A stretch of DNA of 64,000 bases from Hyperoplus lanceolatus (GCA_026929865.2 CM049409.1:13306452-13370451), one strand, 5' to 3'. Shown: positions 12,963 to 26,002, numbered from the stretch's first letter. A program made the numbers and translations. Notes: generated from the sequence alone by a model not told the origin.

Positions 12963-13364
12963 TGTTGTAAAGGGCCGTTGGTTAGTTACTACAGTTGTTC
13001 ACGTGAGCGGCCAGTTTTTTTATGTATGGTAATGCTTTCGGTGCATGCACACCTATGTCTCCTCTCGTGCATCTAATTAGAGAGCGAGCGGGTGATGTAG
13101 TTGCCGAGGGAACAGTGTGACAGCGGACATCAGCGCAAACGGCCTAAGAGAGTTGTCCGTGTGTTTTAACTGTTGATTATTTCAGTATTGTGTGCGTTCA
13201 TATACCTAACCACACTCATACCAACAGTTGTGAACCACAGATGTTTATTCTGCATTATTTCATTAAACCCCATTTGGACTATACATCCTCTGCGCATTTT
13301 TACCAGATGCACCACAGCGGCTTCTAAGCTATTTCTTACCAGAATATAATCTCTCTCCACAACA
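12963..13364 (+). repeat. 5' LTR of the BEL/Pao element
   Basis: Begins TGTTGTAAAGGG and ends CCACAACA. It differs from the 3' LTR at four bases, among them TATGGTAATG versus TATGGTCATG and GAGGGAAC versus GAGGTAAC. Confidence 0.93.
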
Positions 13365-13367
13365 AAT

Positions 13368-13385
13368 TGGTGCCGAAACCCGGGA
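13368..13385 (+). other. Primer binding site, complementary to tRNA-Phe
   Basis: TGGTGCCGAAACCCGGGA begins 3 bases after the LTR. Its reverse complement ends in TTTCGGCACCA, the 3' end of vertebrate tRNA-Phe(GAA) as I remember it, so minus-strand synthesis was probably primed by tRNA-Phe. Confidence 0.8.
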
Positions 13386-13413
13386 AGAGAAGTTACTGTG
13401 GAGGCAACCAAAG

Positions 13414-15135
13414 ATGTATAGGCCTACAGACCAGTTCAGTCACGAAGCAGATGCCCGGCCCAGACGTGAGAGAAGACCACCAGCCTGGCTTGATGATTAT
13501 GCCGTCTCCCAACCCCGTTACGAGCAACGTCCACTTTCACCTCAAGCAACGCCTCACCCCGCTCGGATCCAGGAGTCCAATGGCGGCGCAGAGAGGGCAG
13601 CCGAGATGGTCCCTTTTGCCCTTCAGCCGCCTCATGAGCAGTGGTCTGTGGATACCGGTGCCATACTACAAAGGTTTAGTCAGTCCGCCCCCCTCAGACC
13701 TAAATACCAGAGTACTCCTGCCCCCCAATATTCGCAAGCATCAGAGGCTACGTCAGTTATCTTGGATGCAATAAAGCAGCTCCAGGAGGACAACCAGAGG
13801 CTTCACTGCACAGTGGCACAAATGAAGAGACAGCTGGATGCCAGTACTACAGGAGGCACCTCCTTACCTCCTCAACCTGTCCGCTTAGAGTTACACCAGT
13901 CCGCTACACGTTCAATGAGACCAGAGGTGGACAGCCTACCACCACCACCTTTGCCACCACAGGTGCAGCAGTTCACTGATGCCCCACCTGTCGCCTTTAA
14001 AGAAGAAGAGGATTATTGGCCTCCCCCACCACCTCCACCAGTGGTTGAGCCCTTACAACCAGCACCGGTGACCGCCACCCGAAGTAACCTGGTGGAAGAG
14101 CTGACAGAGTGCCTTAAAAGGTTTGGGAAGGCTCAACAGCCACCTCCAGTGCCCACACCAGATTACGGTGAGCCAGACGCAGGCTCTGTATGTGGATCAC
14201 TGTACAGCATCCATCAGTCAGGCGGCGAAGCAGCAGCTCATCAACAGGACCACAGTGATTGCAACTGGAAGCAAGAGAAGGTGTACCGTGGACCAAAACC
14301 TAGTATTCCCATATTCACCAAGGGGGACCCAAGAGAGTTCACCAGATTAAAGATTGCTCTGGATAACCTGCTCCCAGCTGACGCTACGGAGCGCTTCAAA
14401 TACCAAGTTCTGGTGGATCACCTTAGGTTTGAGGACGCTCTCCTAATCGCCGACTCCTATACCAACTCCAAGCAGCCCTATTCCAACACCATGGCATCCC
14501 TCACAGAGCATTACGGGCAACCCCACCAGCTGGCCTTGAGACGCATAGCCGAACTGATGGAAGCCCCCAGCATCAGCAGCAATGACAGCTGCGCCATAAA
14601 GCGGTTTGCGCTTCGAGTGAGGGCACTGGTGGGAATGTTAGACCACCTTGGGGAGAATGGCCATATCGAGCTGCAGTGTGGGTCACATGTGGCACGGCTG
14701 CTCTCCAAGCTCCCACAGGACATGAGAGCAGAGTTTAAAAGGTATCTGTACCCCCAGCATATCCGCATTCCCACTCTGAAGAATTTTGGAGAATGGTTAG
14801 AGTATGAGCTGAAGATGCAGGAGTCTGTGTTTGAGTCCCTCGGTGAAAGCAGCATACATGACGTAGACCGGAAGGAAGACAAGCACAGGGATCCCAAGTG
14901 GACTCGGCCTACCAGTATCCTGTATGGCGCCGATCAGCAGGAGAGCCACCCAGAGGAAGCGTCATCCGCGCCTGTAAGCAACCTGCCAGGGGATAGACAG
15001 GTGTACTGCCCCTACTGTTCTAACTCACAGCACTATTTGAATCAGTGTTCCAACTTCAGTCAGCTGACCGCCGAGCAGAAGAGCACATGGGTGAAGACCA
15101 ACAAGAAGTGTTGGCGCTGCGGCCGCTCCCACTAG
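13414..15135 (+). CDS. gag: BEL/Pao Gag, ending at an in-frame TAG
   Basis: A 573-residue frame starting 28 bases after the primer site. Order of parts: a basic, proline-rich N-terminus; a short coiled coil near residues 123-142 (LQEDNQRLHCTVAQMKRQL); polyproline runs at about 172-220; a DUF1759-like Gag core from about 292 to 430 (PKPSIPIFTKGDPREFTRLK onward); and cysteine knuckles from about 532 (CPYCSNSQHYLNQC and CWRCGRSH). Gag packages the element RNA in a cytoplasmic particle. The frame ends at TAG 15133-15135 inside the second knuckle, and the same frame is open again straight after the stop for more than 500 codons. This could be a simple nonsense mutation or a readthrough stop. BEL elements often carry gag and pol as one frame. 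Confidence 0.85.
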   Translation: MYRPTDQFSHEADARPRRERRPPAWLDDYAVSQPRYEQRPLSPQATPHPARIQESNGGAERAAEMVPFALQPPHEQWSVDTGAILQRFSQSAPLRPKYQSTPAPQYSQASEATSVILDAIKQLQEDNQRLHCTVAQMKRQLDASTTGGTSLPPQPVRLELHQSATRSMRPEVDSLPPPPLPPQVQQFTDAPPVAFKEEEDYWPPPPPPPVVEPLQPAPVTATRSNLVEELTECLKRFGKAQQPPPVPTPDYGEPDAGSVCGSLYSIHQSGGEAAAHQQDHSDCNWKQEKVYRGPKPSIPIFTKGDPREFTRLKIALDNLLPADATERFKYQVLVDHLRFEDALLIADSYTNSKQPYSNTMASLTEHYGQPHQLALRRIAELMEAPSISSNDSCAIKRFALRVRALVGMLDHLGENGHIELQCGSHVARLLSKLPQDMRAEFKRYLYPQHIRIPTLKNFGEWLEYELKMQESVFESLGESSIHDVDRKEDKHRDPKWTRPTSILYGADQQESHPEEASSAPVSNLPGDRQVYCPYCSNSQHYLNQCSNFSQLTAEQKSTWVKTNKKCWRCGRSH

Positions 15136-16918
15136 GCCGCGCAGTGTCGACTGAAGATTACCTGCAAGACATGTAAGGGGAAACATTTGAAAGCCCTTCA
15201 TGATGTCAATGCTAAGCCAGTAACAGGACACAGTTCTGGACCGGTGAGTACGGTGAGCGACGTTTTCTATTTGGATCGACGATCAGGCTGCAGTTCAGTG
15301 ATGCTGAAGGTGAGCAAGGTGATACTGCGCAACGGCAAACACTGCATGGAAACATATGCCATATTGGATGATGGCTCTGAGCGCACCATCCTTCTCGTCA
15401 CGGCTGCGCAGACTTTGAAGCTACAGGGTGAACCAGAAAACCTCTCGCTGAGAACAGTACACCAGGAAAGTAGGGTGGTCCATGGGTCATCTGTCTCCTT
15501 CTCCATATCCCCTGCCTGCCAGCCACACAAGACCTTTCAGATTAAGGGAGCCTTCACTGCCGATCAGCTAGGTTTAGCCGAGCACACTTACCCAATTAAG
15601 ATGCTGCAGAGGAAATTCAGGCACTTAAGAGGGCTGCCACTCCAAGCCTTCAGTGCAGTCCATCCCGTGTTATTGATCGGTTCCGACTACCCCCACCTAG
15701 TTACCGCGGTCCAGCCAGTGCGTCTGGGACCCCCTGGAGGTCCGGCTGCGGTCAAGACCAGACTGGGATGGACTTTTCAGGGACCGACCAGGTTTGGGAC
15801 AGGTCAGCTCCAGCCAACACAGTGTCTACATATGTCCACGTTCTCCCCCTCTGCAGAGTTATTGCAGCGTGTTGAAAGGCCCTCGCAGATGGATGTTCCT
15901 CCTTTGAGAAGTGAGAAGCAAGTTTCCTGTTCCAGACAGGACCAAGAAGCCATAATCCTGCCAGGGGAGAGAACTGAGCCGATGGAGGTTGGAGGGATTC
16001 AGCACAAGGTGCAGGCACCCAAGGAAGCTGTTTTAACACAGTCGCTAGAGTTCTGGCAGACCAAACTATCTGCAGGCTCTGTGGAGAAAGAAGCTGAGGT
16101 ACGGCAGCCGACTTTCTGCAGTTACGGTTCAGCAGCGGCAGGGCCCCCACTCCCAAACCCAGAGCAGTTTACCTCATCTAGAGAACTGGTGCGTGCTGTT
16201 GCACTTTCCCGCCAGGGGGCGGCCACCAGCCAGAGTAGCCCTAATGCTGAAGACTACAAAGAAGCAGGGTTGGACCTCCTGCGACAAGATCAGCTAGCTA
16301 GACACCAGATCAGCTTCAAGTTCAACCCACCCAGTGCACCTCATTTCTGTGGCATTCGGGAGAGAGAAATAAAGTCAGTGAAGACTGCCCTGTACGCCAC
16401 CGTCCAACCTCAAGCAGTCACTGAGGAGGTGCTGAGAACGGTCCTGATCGAAGTGGAAGGGGTGCTGAATTCCAAGCCCCTGGGTTATGTGTCAAGTGAT
16501 GTGGCTGACCCTGATCCGGTGACCCCAAACCTGCTGTTGATGGGGCGGCGCGACCCGTCTCTTCCTCAATCAGTCCAACCTCCTGAGTCGTCGCCGCTGG
16601 AAGCACTCCCAGATCCTGGCAGATCAGTTCTGGGCCCAGTTTATCAGAAATTATCTTCCTGGTCTCCAAACCCGCGGGAAGTGGCAGAAGGACACTCCAG
16701 CCTTCCAGCCCGGTGAAGTCGTCATGGTGGTGGACCCTCAATTCCCGAGAGCAAGTTGGCCTGTGGGCCGAGTCACCAAGGTGCTCCCTGGAGCAGATGG
16801 ACACATCAGGGCAGCAGAGGTCAAGGTCAATGACAGGAAGTACATCAGACCGGTGGCCCGCCTCATTGTACTACCTGCCACCCCTGAGATGGACCCGGAA
16901 CCACACAGCCCTTCGTAG
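15136..16918 (+). pseudogene. pol: BEL/Pao Pol remnant: protease, deletion of RT/RNase H, integrase C-terminus
   Basis: In frame with Gag past the TAG. The early part has a Pao-type aspartic protease with ILDDGSERT (about 15361) and the LIGSDYPHLV strand. After about 15900 the sequence passes through RT-entry-like residues (RSEKQVSCSRQDQEAI), then jumps to integrase C-terminal sequence (FKFNPPSAPHFCGIRERE near 16315 and NLLLMGRRDP near 16530). No FxDD or YxDD catalytic box and no RNase H motif lies between, so over 2 kb is missing relative to complete elements. A frame change near 16700 moves the end into the frame that closes at 16918, carrying the DUF5641-like WPVGRVTKVLPG and RPVARLIVLP. 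It cannot encode a working polymerase. Confidence 0.85.
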
Positions 16919-16937
16919 AGCAAATTTGGCAGGCCAT

Positions 16938-16950
16938 ATTTGGGGGCGGC
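16938..16950 (+). other. Polypurine-like tract before the 3' LTR
   Basis: TTTGGGGGCGGC directly abuts the TG of the 3' LTR, the expected place for plus-strand priming. It is short and has a C interruption. Confidence 0.5.
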
Positions 16951-17352
16951 TGTTGTAAAGGGCCGTTGGTTAGTTACTACAGTTGTTCACGTGAGCGGCC
17001 AGTTTTTTTATGTATGGTCATGCTTTCGGTGCATGCACACCTATGTCTCCTCTCGTGCATCTAATTAGAGAGCGAGCGGGTGATGTAGTTGCCGAGGTAA
17101 CAGTGTGACAGCGGACATCAGCGCGAATGGCCTAAGAGAGTTGTCCGTGTGTTTTAACTGTTGATTATTTCAGTATTGTGTGCGTTCATATACCTAACCA
17201 CACTCATACCAACAGTTGTGAACCACAGATGTTTATTCTGCATTATTTCATTAAACCCCATTTGGACTATACATCCTCTGCGCATTTTTACCAGATGCAC
17301 CACAGCGGCTTCTAAGCTATTTCTTACCAGAATATAATCTCTCTCCACAACA
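16951..17352 (+). repeat. 3' LTR of the BEL/Pao element
   Basis: Same 402-bp length as the 5' LTR and followed by the CTGTG target duplication. Confidence 0.93.
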
Positions 17353-17762
17353 CTGTGCTTTCTCTTGTTTCTTCTTCCCTGGCCTTAAAAAGTGGGGCAG
17401 CTCAACAGAAATACTGCAAAACGGAAAGGGAGGGGCGTATCACAAAGGGAGAATGGACGGATATAAAAAAAACTGAATGAGAAAGAAACAGATTAAAAGG
17501 AAACAAAGGAGAGGAAGAGTGAAACAAATGGCTAGCTCAGTGTATCCTCATCCAATTGGCTAAATTTGAATTAGCATTCCTTTTAATCCCCCCAGTAGTA
17601 TAGCCTGTTTAATTATTTCCTACAGGGAGTAGTCTTGTCGGTCATAACACATTCAGCAACATCTTTTGAAGCTGTGGAGGGCACATGCCCAGCACTGCAC
17701 TGCAGCCTGCAGCAGTGAACTGTTGGGTGGTGCTATGATGGCTCAGTATAGGATGCTGTGCG
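17353..17762. other. Intergenic gap between two transposons
   Basis: About 400 bp, purine-rich near 17440-17530, with no gene seen. Its last 8 bases (17755-17762) are the left target copy of the next element. Confidence 0.5.
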
Positions 17763-18976
17763 CAGGGGCGGTTCTACAGGGGGCAAGGGAGGGCAGCGGC
17801 CCCCCCACTGAAGAGCTTTGCCCCCCAGCTGCCCCCCTAACTTTTGCATTCTCAAAAATGTACTTGTAAGAACAAACCGCCACTCAACAAGCCACTCAAA
17901 TAATTGAAACAAACAATACATTGAACAAAAGTAAATTATTTTAAATCTAATCTTATGCCCTGCCCCTCAAATACTTAGCCACGGCCCTGCATCATATGCA
18001 CATATCAGCGATCACACAGTGTTTCACACACAGCGAGTCAGCGCGCTGCTGTGCTATGCAGCCCGGTGAAGAGTAACTGACCTGCTCCGAGCATCTTAAG
18101 GTGAAGTTAGTTTACCCTTGTGAATTTTAAACACACCAATTTAACTTAAAGTTAAATTTGTAATGAATGTAATGCAATGTAAAAGTAGCTAATTCATCGA
18201 TAAGAGCACATCCATTCATCGTTGGCCAAAAGGGAAATCACTCGCTTGTGACTTGTAGGAGCATATTGCCCTTTTATTAATTTGTAGGCCTAGTGTAGTA
18301 GGCTACAGGCAAGAGCTTGATAAAAATATTTAAAAAAAACTTGCATGTTCGGATCCATACAATTTAACAGTGGATCGCCGTTTCGAGAGAGAGCGAGCAA
18401 GAGAGAGAGAGAGAGTTGCCGTTTCTGAGGCATCGAAATACTACAGTGACACTGACAGTGCTATAAGAGATTGATCATTTTTGTTTGAATAGCCAAACAT
18501 AGCCTACTAAAAACTCTCACATATCACAGCAAACGAGCTGCACAAATTAAAGGAAAAGAGGGAAAAGAAGAAATAAATGTGAGGGATGAAGAGGAGGTTT
18601 TATATTCAGACAGAGGGACAGAGGCAGGTAGTGATCAGCAAGCAGATGAAAGGTAGACAGAGGGTCTGACTGCAGTCCCAGCCTAAACGACTGTATTGTT
18701 ATTCTCCTACCATATAAATTCCACTAGACTAGAATGATATGTCATGTCACTCAAAATAACATGTTTCAATGACTGCCTGTTTTCTGTTGTAGCAATGTGT
18801 TGTATAGAGTAAGCTATGTAGGCTTAAGATATAGGCTACAAATGTCTTATTTTATCAGAAATGATGATCAACATAATATATATGGGGATTCCCGCTACCG
18901 TCCTCCCATGCCCCCCTGCCAAGACCTCTTGCCCCCCCTTCGCCACCCCATGTAACATTTTCTAGATCCTCCCCTG
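17763..18976. mobile_element. Non-autonomous hAT transposon, 1214 bp
   Basis: Ends are CAGGGGCGGTTCTA and, on the other strand, CAGGGGAGGATCTA. The perfect 8-bp direct repeat GCTGTGCG flanks it (17755-17762 and 18977-18984), the hAT hallmark. Both subterminal regions are rich in CCCCCC runs. There is no transposase ORF. A GA-rich stretch (18388-18414) and a lysine/glutamate-coding stretch near 18545-18600 may be relics of the parent. Strand cannot be assigned. Confidence 0.88.
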
Positions 18977-19058
18977 GCTGTGCGTGCATGATACACACCG
19001 CTTTGATAAAATGGAGTTCATTCATATTTTGTTTTACAACTTCTTAATCGCTTCCCAT

Positions 19059-19059
<1 letters not shown>

Positions 19060-19104
<45 letters not shown>
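19060..19104. repeat. (AC)n microsatellite
   Basis: About 22 AC units just before a SINE-like sequence. Confidence 0.95.
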
Positions 19105-19106
<2 letters not shown>

Positions 19107-19225
19107 ACCAACCAGCTCAGTGTCTTGCTGAAGGACACTTTAATAATAGTACAGGAGGAGACAGGGATCAAACCCTCCTGTGATGAATGAACACCTTGCT
19201 CTACTGGATGAGCCACAGCCACTGT
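19105..19225 (-). repeat. tRNA-derived SINE fragment, minus strand
   Basis: Read on the minus strand it begins GTGGCTCATCCAGTAGAGCA, resembling the tRNA A box. GGTTTGATCCC follows as a B-box-like sequence, then AAGTGTCCTTCAGCAAGACA, a segment I recognise from common fish SINEs. It is a decayed short copy, not a tRNA gene: the stem pairings are not kept. Confidence 0.65.
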
Positions 19226-22200
19226 GTCAAGATGTTCTTCAGCTTCCAATATGGGTGCAATGCCAGTCAACCCTGTGGGCTTGGGTTTTTGACCAGACCT
19301 TACCATTGATTTTTTTCTTTTTGAGAATGAGATCCTGTGTCTCAATTGAATTTCCTGTATACAGGTTTAAAAAGTAACCAACATTAAATGAAACATGTAT
19401 GAATGTATTACGTAATGGTTGAGTTTTCATCGTGTGCTCTGCTTGCACATGCCTGAGTTGCTCAGTGTGCAGGATACTTTGTATGATCAGGCCCATGTGT
19501 GACATTTTCAAGCCATTTTCTTCTTTAATTTATTTCTCTTTGAAATTATGCTGTTGTGCTCAAATGCCAAAAGTTGTTTCTAAAAAGGTTAAGGACCAGA
19601 TAAAGCAGGGACAGCATAGCAGATAAGTGGCCTTCTGGTAGTTTTCTTCTTCTCCATCTAGAGTCTAATTCTCAGGTCTAAAATAAATATGTCATCAGAG
19701 GGGTAAAAGGCAGCACTTGCACACAACTTGTGCTGATGCTAGTGGAGATTGTGGAACAGCTACTTCTGGTCCTTAATTCATACTGAAAGAGGCACATTTA
19801 AGACCACATAGAATCCTGGTAGGGAACATGACTGCATAATAGCCTTTTCACACTGTGCCTAAAAACACATCTGATCACTATCCCTGTAAATATCAGTGTG
19901 TCATGGCTCAATGCTTTGACATCATGTGATAATGCAAATACTGTCAAGGGCCAATGAACGGAAATGAGCCATACTGAAGGCACATTCACATAAAGAAGCA
20001 AAATAATAAAGTTGTCTCATTGATGTTTCAAAGATGAATAGGTGCAGGTTGGTCATGACACCTCATTGTTAAAATAAAGTTGTTGTTTTAGTGTCAAACC
20101 CAGATGTGAAGGGAATTTATTTATCATCTTAAACTAACCTTCACTAAATGACCTTATCTCATTAGAGGAACTTACTTAAATGTGTATCAACTCCAGTATA
20201 TTGTATAAGGGAAACTACTTGTTACTTTTTCTAAAGAGAGCTGGAATGTATGGATAACTTCCACTTATTCATCTCAAGGACAAAAAAAAGAACTGCCTCA
20301 AAATGCCACACAGGAAGCACTGAATCGGATACACAAGATTTATCCTTTTATCGTATCTCATTTTTCTTCCAATCAACTTTTTCTAACAAGTGGACTCGTG
20401 TCCCTTCTCTTATGTGAACCATATGTATATGAGAGCACAAGGGCTTCTCGGCCAATCACCTGTGAACAAATCCATTTAGAGAAAGAGCGTGCAAACAAAG
20501 CAAAGTACACTTGAGAGGCAAGTGCCCATATAAGGAGTACCTCTTATTATGTAACACTTCTCAACAGTTGCTCAGGAAAGTGCTGGTCATGACTCTGTTG
20601 CTATGAAACTTTGAAAAGCACTTTGCAGTCTTTTGCTAAAGACAAAATGTTTTCAAAGGCTTTTTTAAAGGTTTTCAATCACCCACTGTGTAGTTCCTTA
20701 TGGTAGATTTTTAATTATTATTATAATTCCTTATTGTAGATTTGACATATTTCAATACAACACTGTCATGCTCTGATAAATATGATTTTACACGGATTAC
20801 CTTTGCTATGGGTTTTTACTCTGTCACTTTTGAGATCAGTTTGAGCCAGTCATTCAGCAATTTGTTTTCTACCGTCCCCTTCATAGCTTTTTATTTTATC
20901 GACAAAAAAATATTTAATGGAAAATGTAGGTGTATTCCCAATTGCTTTAATGGACCTGCTCAGTGGCTGACAGTGGGGGTGTGTTTGTCCTCACATGCTA
21001 GCAGGTTTGGATGAGTAAGCTGGGTGAACATGATTAGTTTAAGAAAAGCCTGTTGGCGTGCTCAGTAAACCATCCATGAATATATTTTATTGTGTCCATT
21101 TCTCCAAAGACAAAAGTGGAACACTTGTTACTTTCAATTGCAGTGAGCTAAACTGGTTCCACATAGCATTGGATTGCAGACTTCTCAACCAAAACTAATC
21201 TTAAATTGTTTATTCTGCTCTGAGTCTCTCCAAAGCCCTTCCCCCCAGACCATCTTGTGAGCAGTATTGGATCTAACAAAGAGTATTTTGGATTAGACAA
21301 CAGGGACCTTTCTATAGGTGAAGAGAACATAGAATATGCAGTCAATGTAAAAGCAACGGTTAAGTGTCTGCCTGTTGGCACACATACATAATTTGATATT
21401 TGTGTGTGTCACATAAGAACAGGGCCTCAGTTTTTAGCATTGATCACATTTGGGATATTGAGTCAAGTGAGTGCTTTCAGCTGCCACCATGACCAGGAAG
21501 CTTTTTGATCAGGTGTGGGTGGCATTGGATATGGAATGAATTTGACTAGCATTGTTCACAGGACCATAATCAACAGCAGGATAACATGGAAAAAAAAATG
21601 TATTTTGAGTTGAATATAATGGTTTGAGTGCTTCCACAGTAACACCCTCTTACTTTTGCTTTTTTCTTTCTCACCTCTCTTTATGTCTTGAACAAAGACT
21701 TCCATTTCATAGAATAGTACACACTTCCTGACATTCCTGGACAACATAAGTACATATGCACTTTCACAATCTCAAATGGCTGAATAGAAATGTTTAAAGA
21801 TGTGATGATTAATTAGCATATTACAGTATAATTGTCTTGACAACATTTTGAATGAGACCCTTAAGAGTTCCAATCATTGGCAGGTTCAGGCTCCCTGTAC
21901 GTACTTTATTAATGGATACATAGGAAAATGCCACTTCAAACGGATGCCAAGTCAGAATACTTAGGAGGTCTGTAATCAGTTAATGTAAATCACAGAGGGA
22001 GATGTGGGTCTTTTTCTAGTCTCACAAGCAGCTGAAGCATAGGTGCCTATAGTATGATCAATATCTGGAAACAAAAAAGGTATGGGAACAAGCATGATTG
22101 GAAATGTAAGTCATCTGTCGCCCAAACCCTCAAAATCATCAATGTTATCAAATGTAAGACTTAAACGGGACATACAGTATATAGGTGAATGAACACAATA

Positions 22201-22894
22201 ACCCCCCTAAAATGTCATTACCAAGCCCCAACATCAGTGATTTTTACCAGCATCCAATAAGGAAGTGACCACAACTGTAGTAACCCGGAAGTGCCACAGT
22301 GACGTGGTACCAAGACTGAGCAATTTTTCTTTGACTCACTTGTTAGACAGGCCGTTTTCAAAGTCTTATTAAACCTATTTACAGCCTGGTCCACATAACC
22401 ATTTTAGTCTGTATGTTTAGGTCATATCTCTGTGACAACACTGAGGGGGGTACATTTTTTTGGACCGCACTAGTTTTTATTCTTTCGGAGGTTAAAATGT
22501 ATTGGCGCGATCTCTTGAGTGACAGCTCTCCGCCCGTTGTCCCTCACTTTGCCTCGGAGGTATACGTCAGCTATCTCCCTCCCCCCGACGTGAGGCGGAG
22601 TAAAAATCTCACAAGATGGCGACACGCACAAACGGATGCCGTGTGAATAACTGAGGTCAGCCCGGATGCTACATCCATATTATTTACTATCTATGGTCAT
22701 TACACTCGGAAACCTCTTGCCTTTCATAGAAGACAGGACGTCCAACATTAAAGGCCACTTTGAAAGGTGCTACGAAGAACTTTTTAATATTTCTGAAACA
22801 GTCTTATTTTTCCTCTGATGATCATTGATTACTGTACATGTTAAAGCAAACAAAACCATCAGTGCAGAGAATGCTACTTTTTATATAGTTTTTC
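19226..22894. other. Intergenic, no gene seen
   Basis: AT-rich with only short chance frames. The last 650 bp (about 22240-22690) is richer in CpG and holds CRE-like TACGTCAG at 22563-22570 and YY1-like CAAGATGGCGAC at 22612-22623. That could be a buried promoter or repeat-borne; nothing coding follows it. Confidence 0.45.
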
Positions 22895-22898
22895 TTAA

Positions 22899-23502
22899 AG
22901 AGGACCTATGATGCTTTTTGACTTTTATGACCTATAAACGTTGTTATGATGATTCATAGTCATGCTTAACCATACTAAATTATCAAATAATGACTTACAT
23001 GCATTTCGACATATTCCCTGCTGACCGTCTGGGGTGTCTGTGCAGAGCACTAAACACTATTCTAGCCAGTCGAGAAGTCACGTCTTCAAAGCGGTCTACC
23101 CTTTCATAATTTGTGACGTCGCATAAAGCTTTGTGACGTCTCCACGCGGATGTTTCCATGTATGGTAATGCTGTCACTTCCCTGTTCGCGTCTGCCTCGC
23201 GCCCTTATAGGTCCATGCTCGCGCTTCCCGCCACTGAAAGTGTTCCGGAAGGAAGGTAACCAATCACAACGGAGTGGGGTTTGCAGGAGGGGGGGGGAGG
23301 GGAGCGGAGATGGCCGAAGCACAGGCGGAGGGAGCCGAAGCACACACACTCAAGTGTTGACAGGATGTGCTGGATCGCCAAAATAAGAGAAAGAGCTTCC
23401 CGAAAATCTACATAGTTTTTTGTGATGTGATTCGTGTCAGGTTGCTCTATAGCAGTGTAAAACAAGAAATTAAGACCAGAAAAGTAGCATAATAGGTCCT
23501 CT
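22899..23502. mobile_element. TTAA-flanked miniature element, copy 1 (604 bp)
   Basis: Bounded by TTAA on both sides (22895-22898, 23503-23506), with inverted ends AGAGGACCTATGATGC and, on the other strand, AGAGGACCTATTATGC. A near-identical copy is at 37290-37891, with about seven visible substitutions and a 2-base difference in a G run. TTAA duplication suggests a piggyBac- or T2-like origin; no transposase is encoded. The middle is CpG-rich and carries ETS-like CCGGAAGG (23245-23252) and CCAAT-box ACCAATCA (about 23259-23266). Confidence 0.85.
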
Positions 23503-23506
23503 TTAA

Positions 23507-25529
<2,023 letters not shown>

Positions 25530-25786
25530 TTGTAGATCAGGGGTGGCCAACCTGCGGCTTGCGAGCCGCATGCGGCTCTTTGCCTTGCTTCGTGCGGCTC
25601 TTCAGTTCATATCAAATTTTGTGATTATAATTTTTTTTTTTTTTTTAACTTTTTTTTTGTGTGAGCCTATGTGTGTGCATGTTCGCAAACGTTTCATGCG
25701 GCTCTTACATTCGTTTTACATGTTGTTTATTATTTAATTTTTTATTTTGTTAATGTGTATGTGTATGCCTGTTCGCAAATGTTTAA

Positions 25787-26002
25787 TTGAGGACGCAACA
25801 TAACGTTCGCAAATGTTTGGTGTGGACGCAACCTAAAACTGCCCGCTCAGCTTGGAGGGAGGTTTTCCGTGAGTTTATATTTTTTGTTGAACGTTATACC
25901 AAGCCATTCTGCCTTATATGCCAGGCGTCATTAGCGCATTTCAAGGCTTCAAATCTTCAGCACCACTTCAGCTCACTCCATGCTAAAAGTAAGTCCCACT
26001 AA
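25787..26002 (+). pseudogene. hAT transposase N-terminal zinc-finger fragment (GTF2IRD2/ZBED-like)
   Basis: The frame shows FVERYTKPFCLICQASLAHF followed by KASNLQHHFSSLHA, a BED-type finger: Cys-x2-Cys, then His-x4-His. This matches the N-terminus of hAT transposases and of host genes derived from them, such as the GTF2IRD2 C-terminal part. Such fingers bind the transposon ends. The frame stops at 26002, and the dimerisation and catalytic parts are absent, so it is a broken copy. The start is uncertain because the first methionine lies in degenerate sequence. Confidence 0.65.

Larger units (their letters stand above)
12963..17352 (+). mobile_element. BEL/Pao LTR retrotransposon, internally deleted
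   Basis: Two 402-bp LTRs (TG...CA ends) bound a 3.6-kb interior. The 5-bp direct repeat CTGTG flanks the element (12958-12962 and 17353-17357), the duplication size usual for BEL/Pao. By eye the LTRs differ at four positions, about 1 percent, so the insertion is recent. The interior has a primer site, a BEL-type Gag, a Pao-type protease and the C-terminal integrase region, but the reverse transcriptase and RNase H are missing. At 4.39 kb it is well short of the 6-8 kb usual for autonomous BEL elements. It could move only with enzymes supplied by a complete relative. Confidence 0.93.

Noticed and set aside
19105-19225. Possible tRNA gene on the minus strand
   Set aside because: A- and B-box-like words are present but the cloverleaf stems do not pair and a SINE tail follows.
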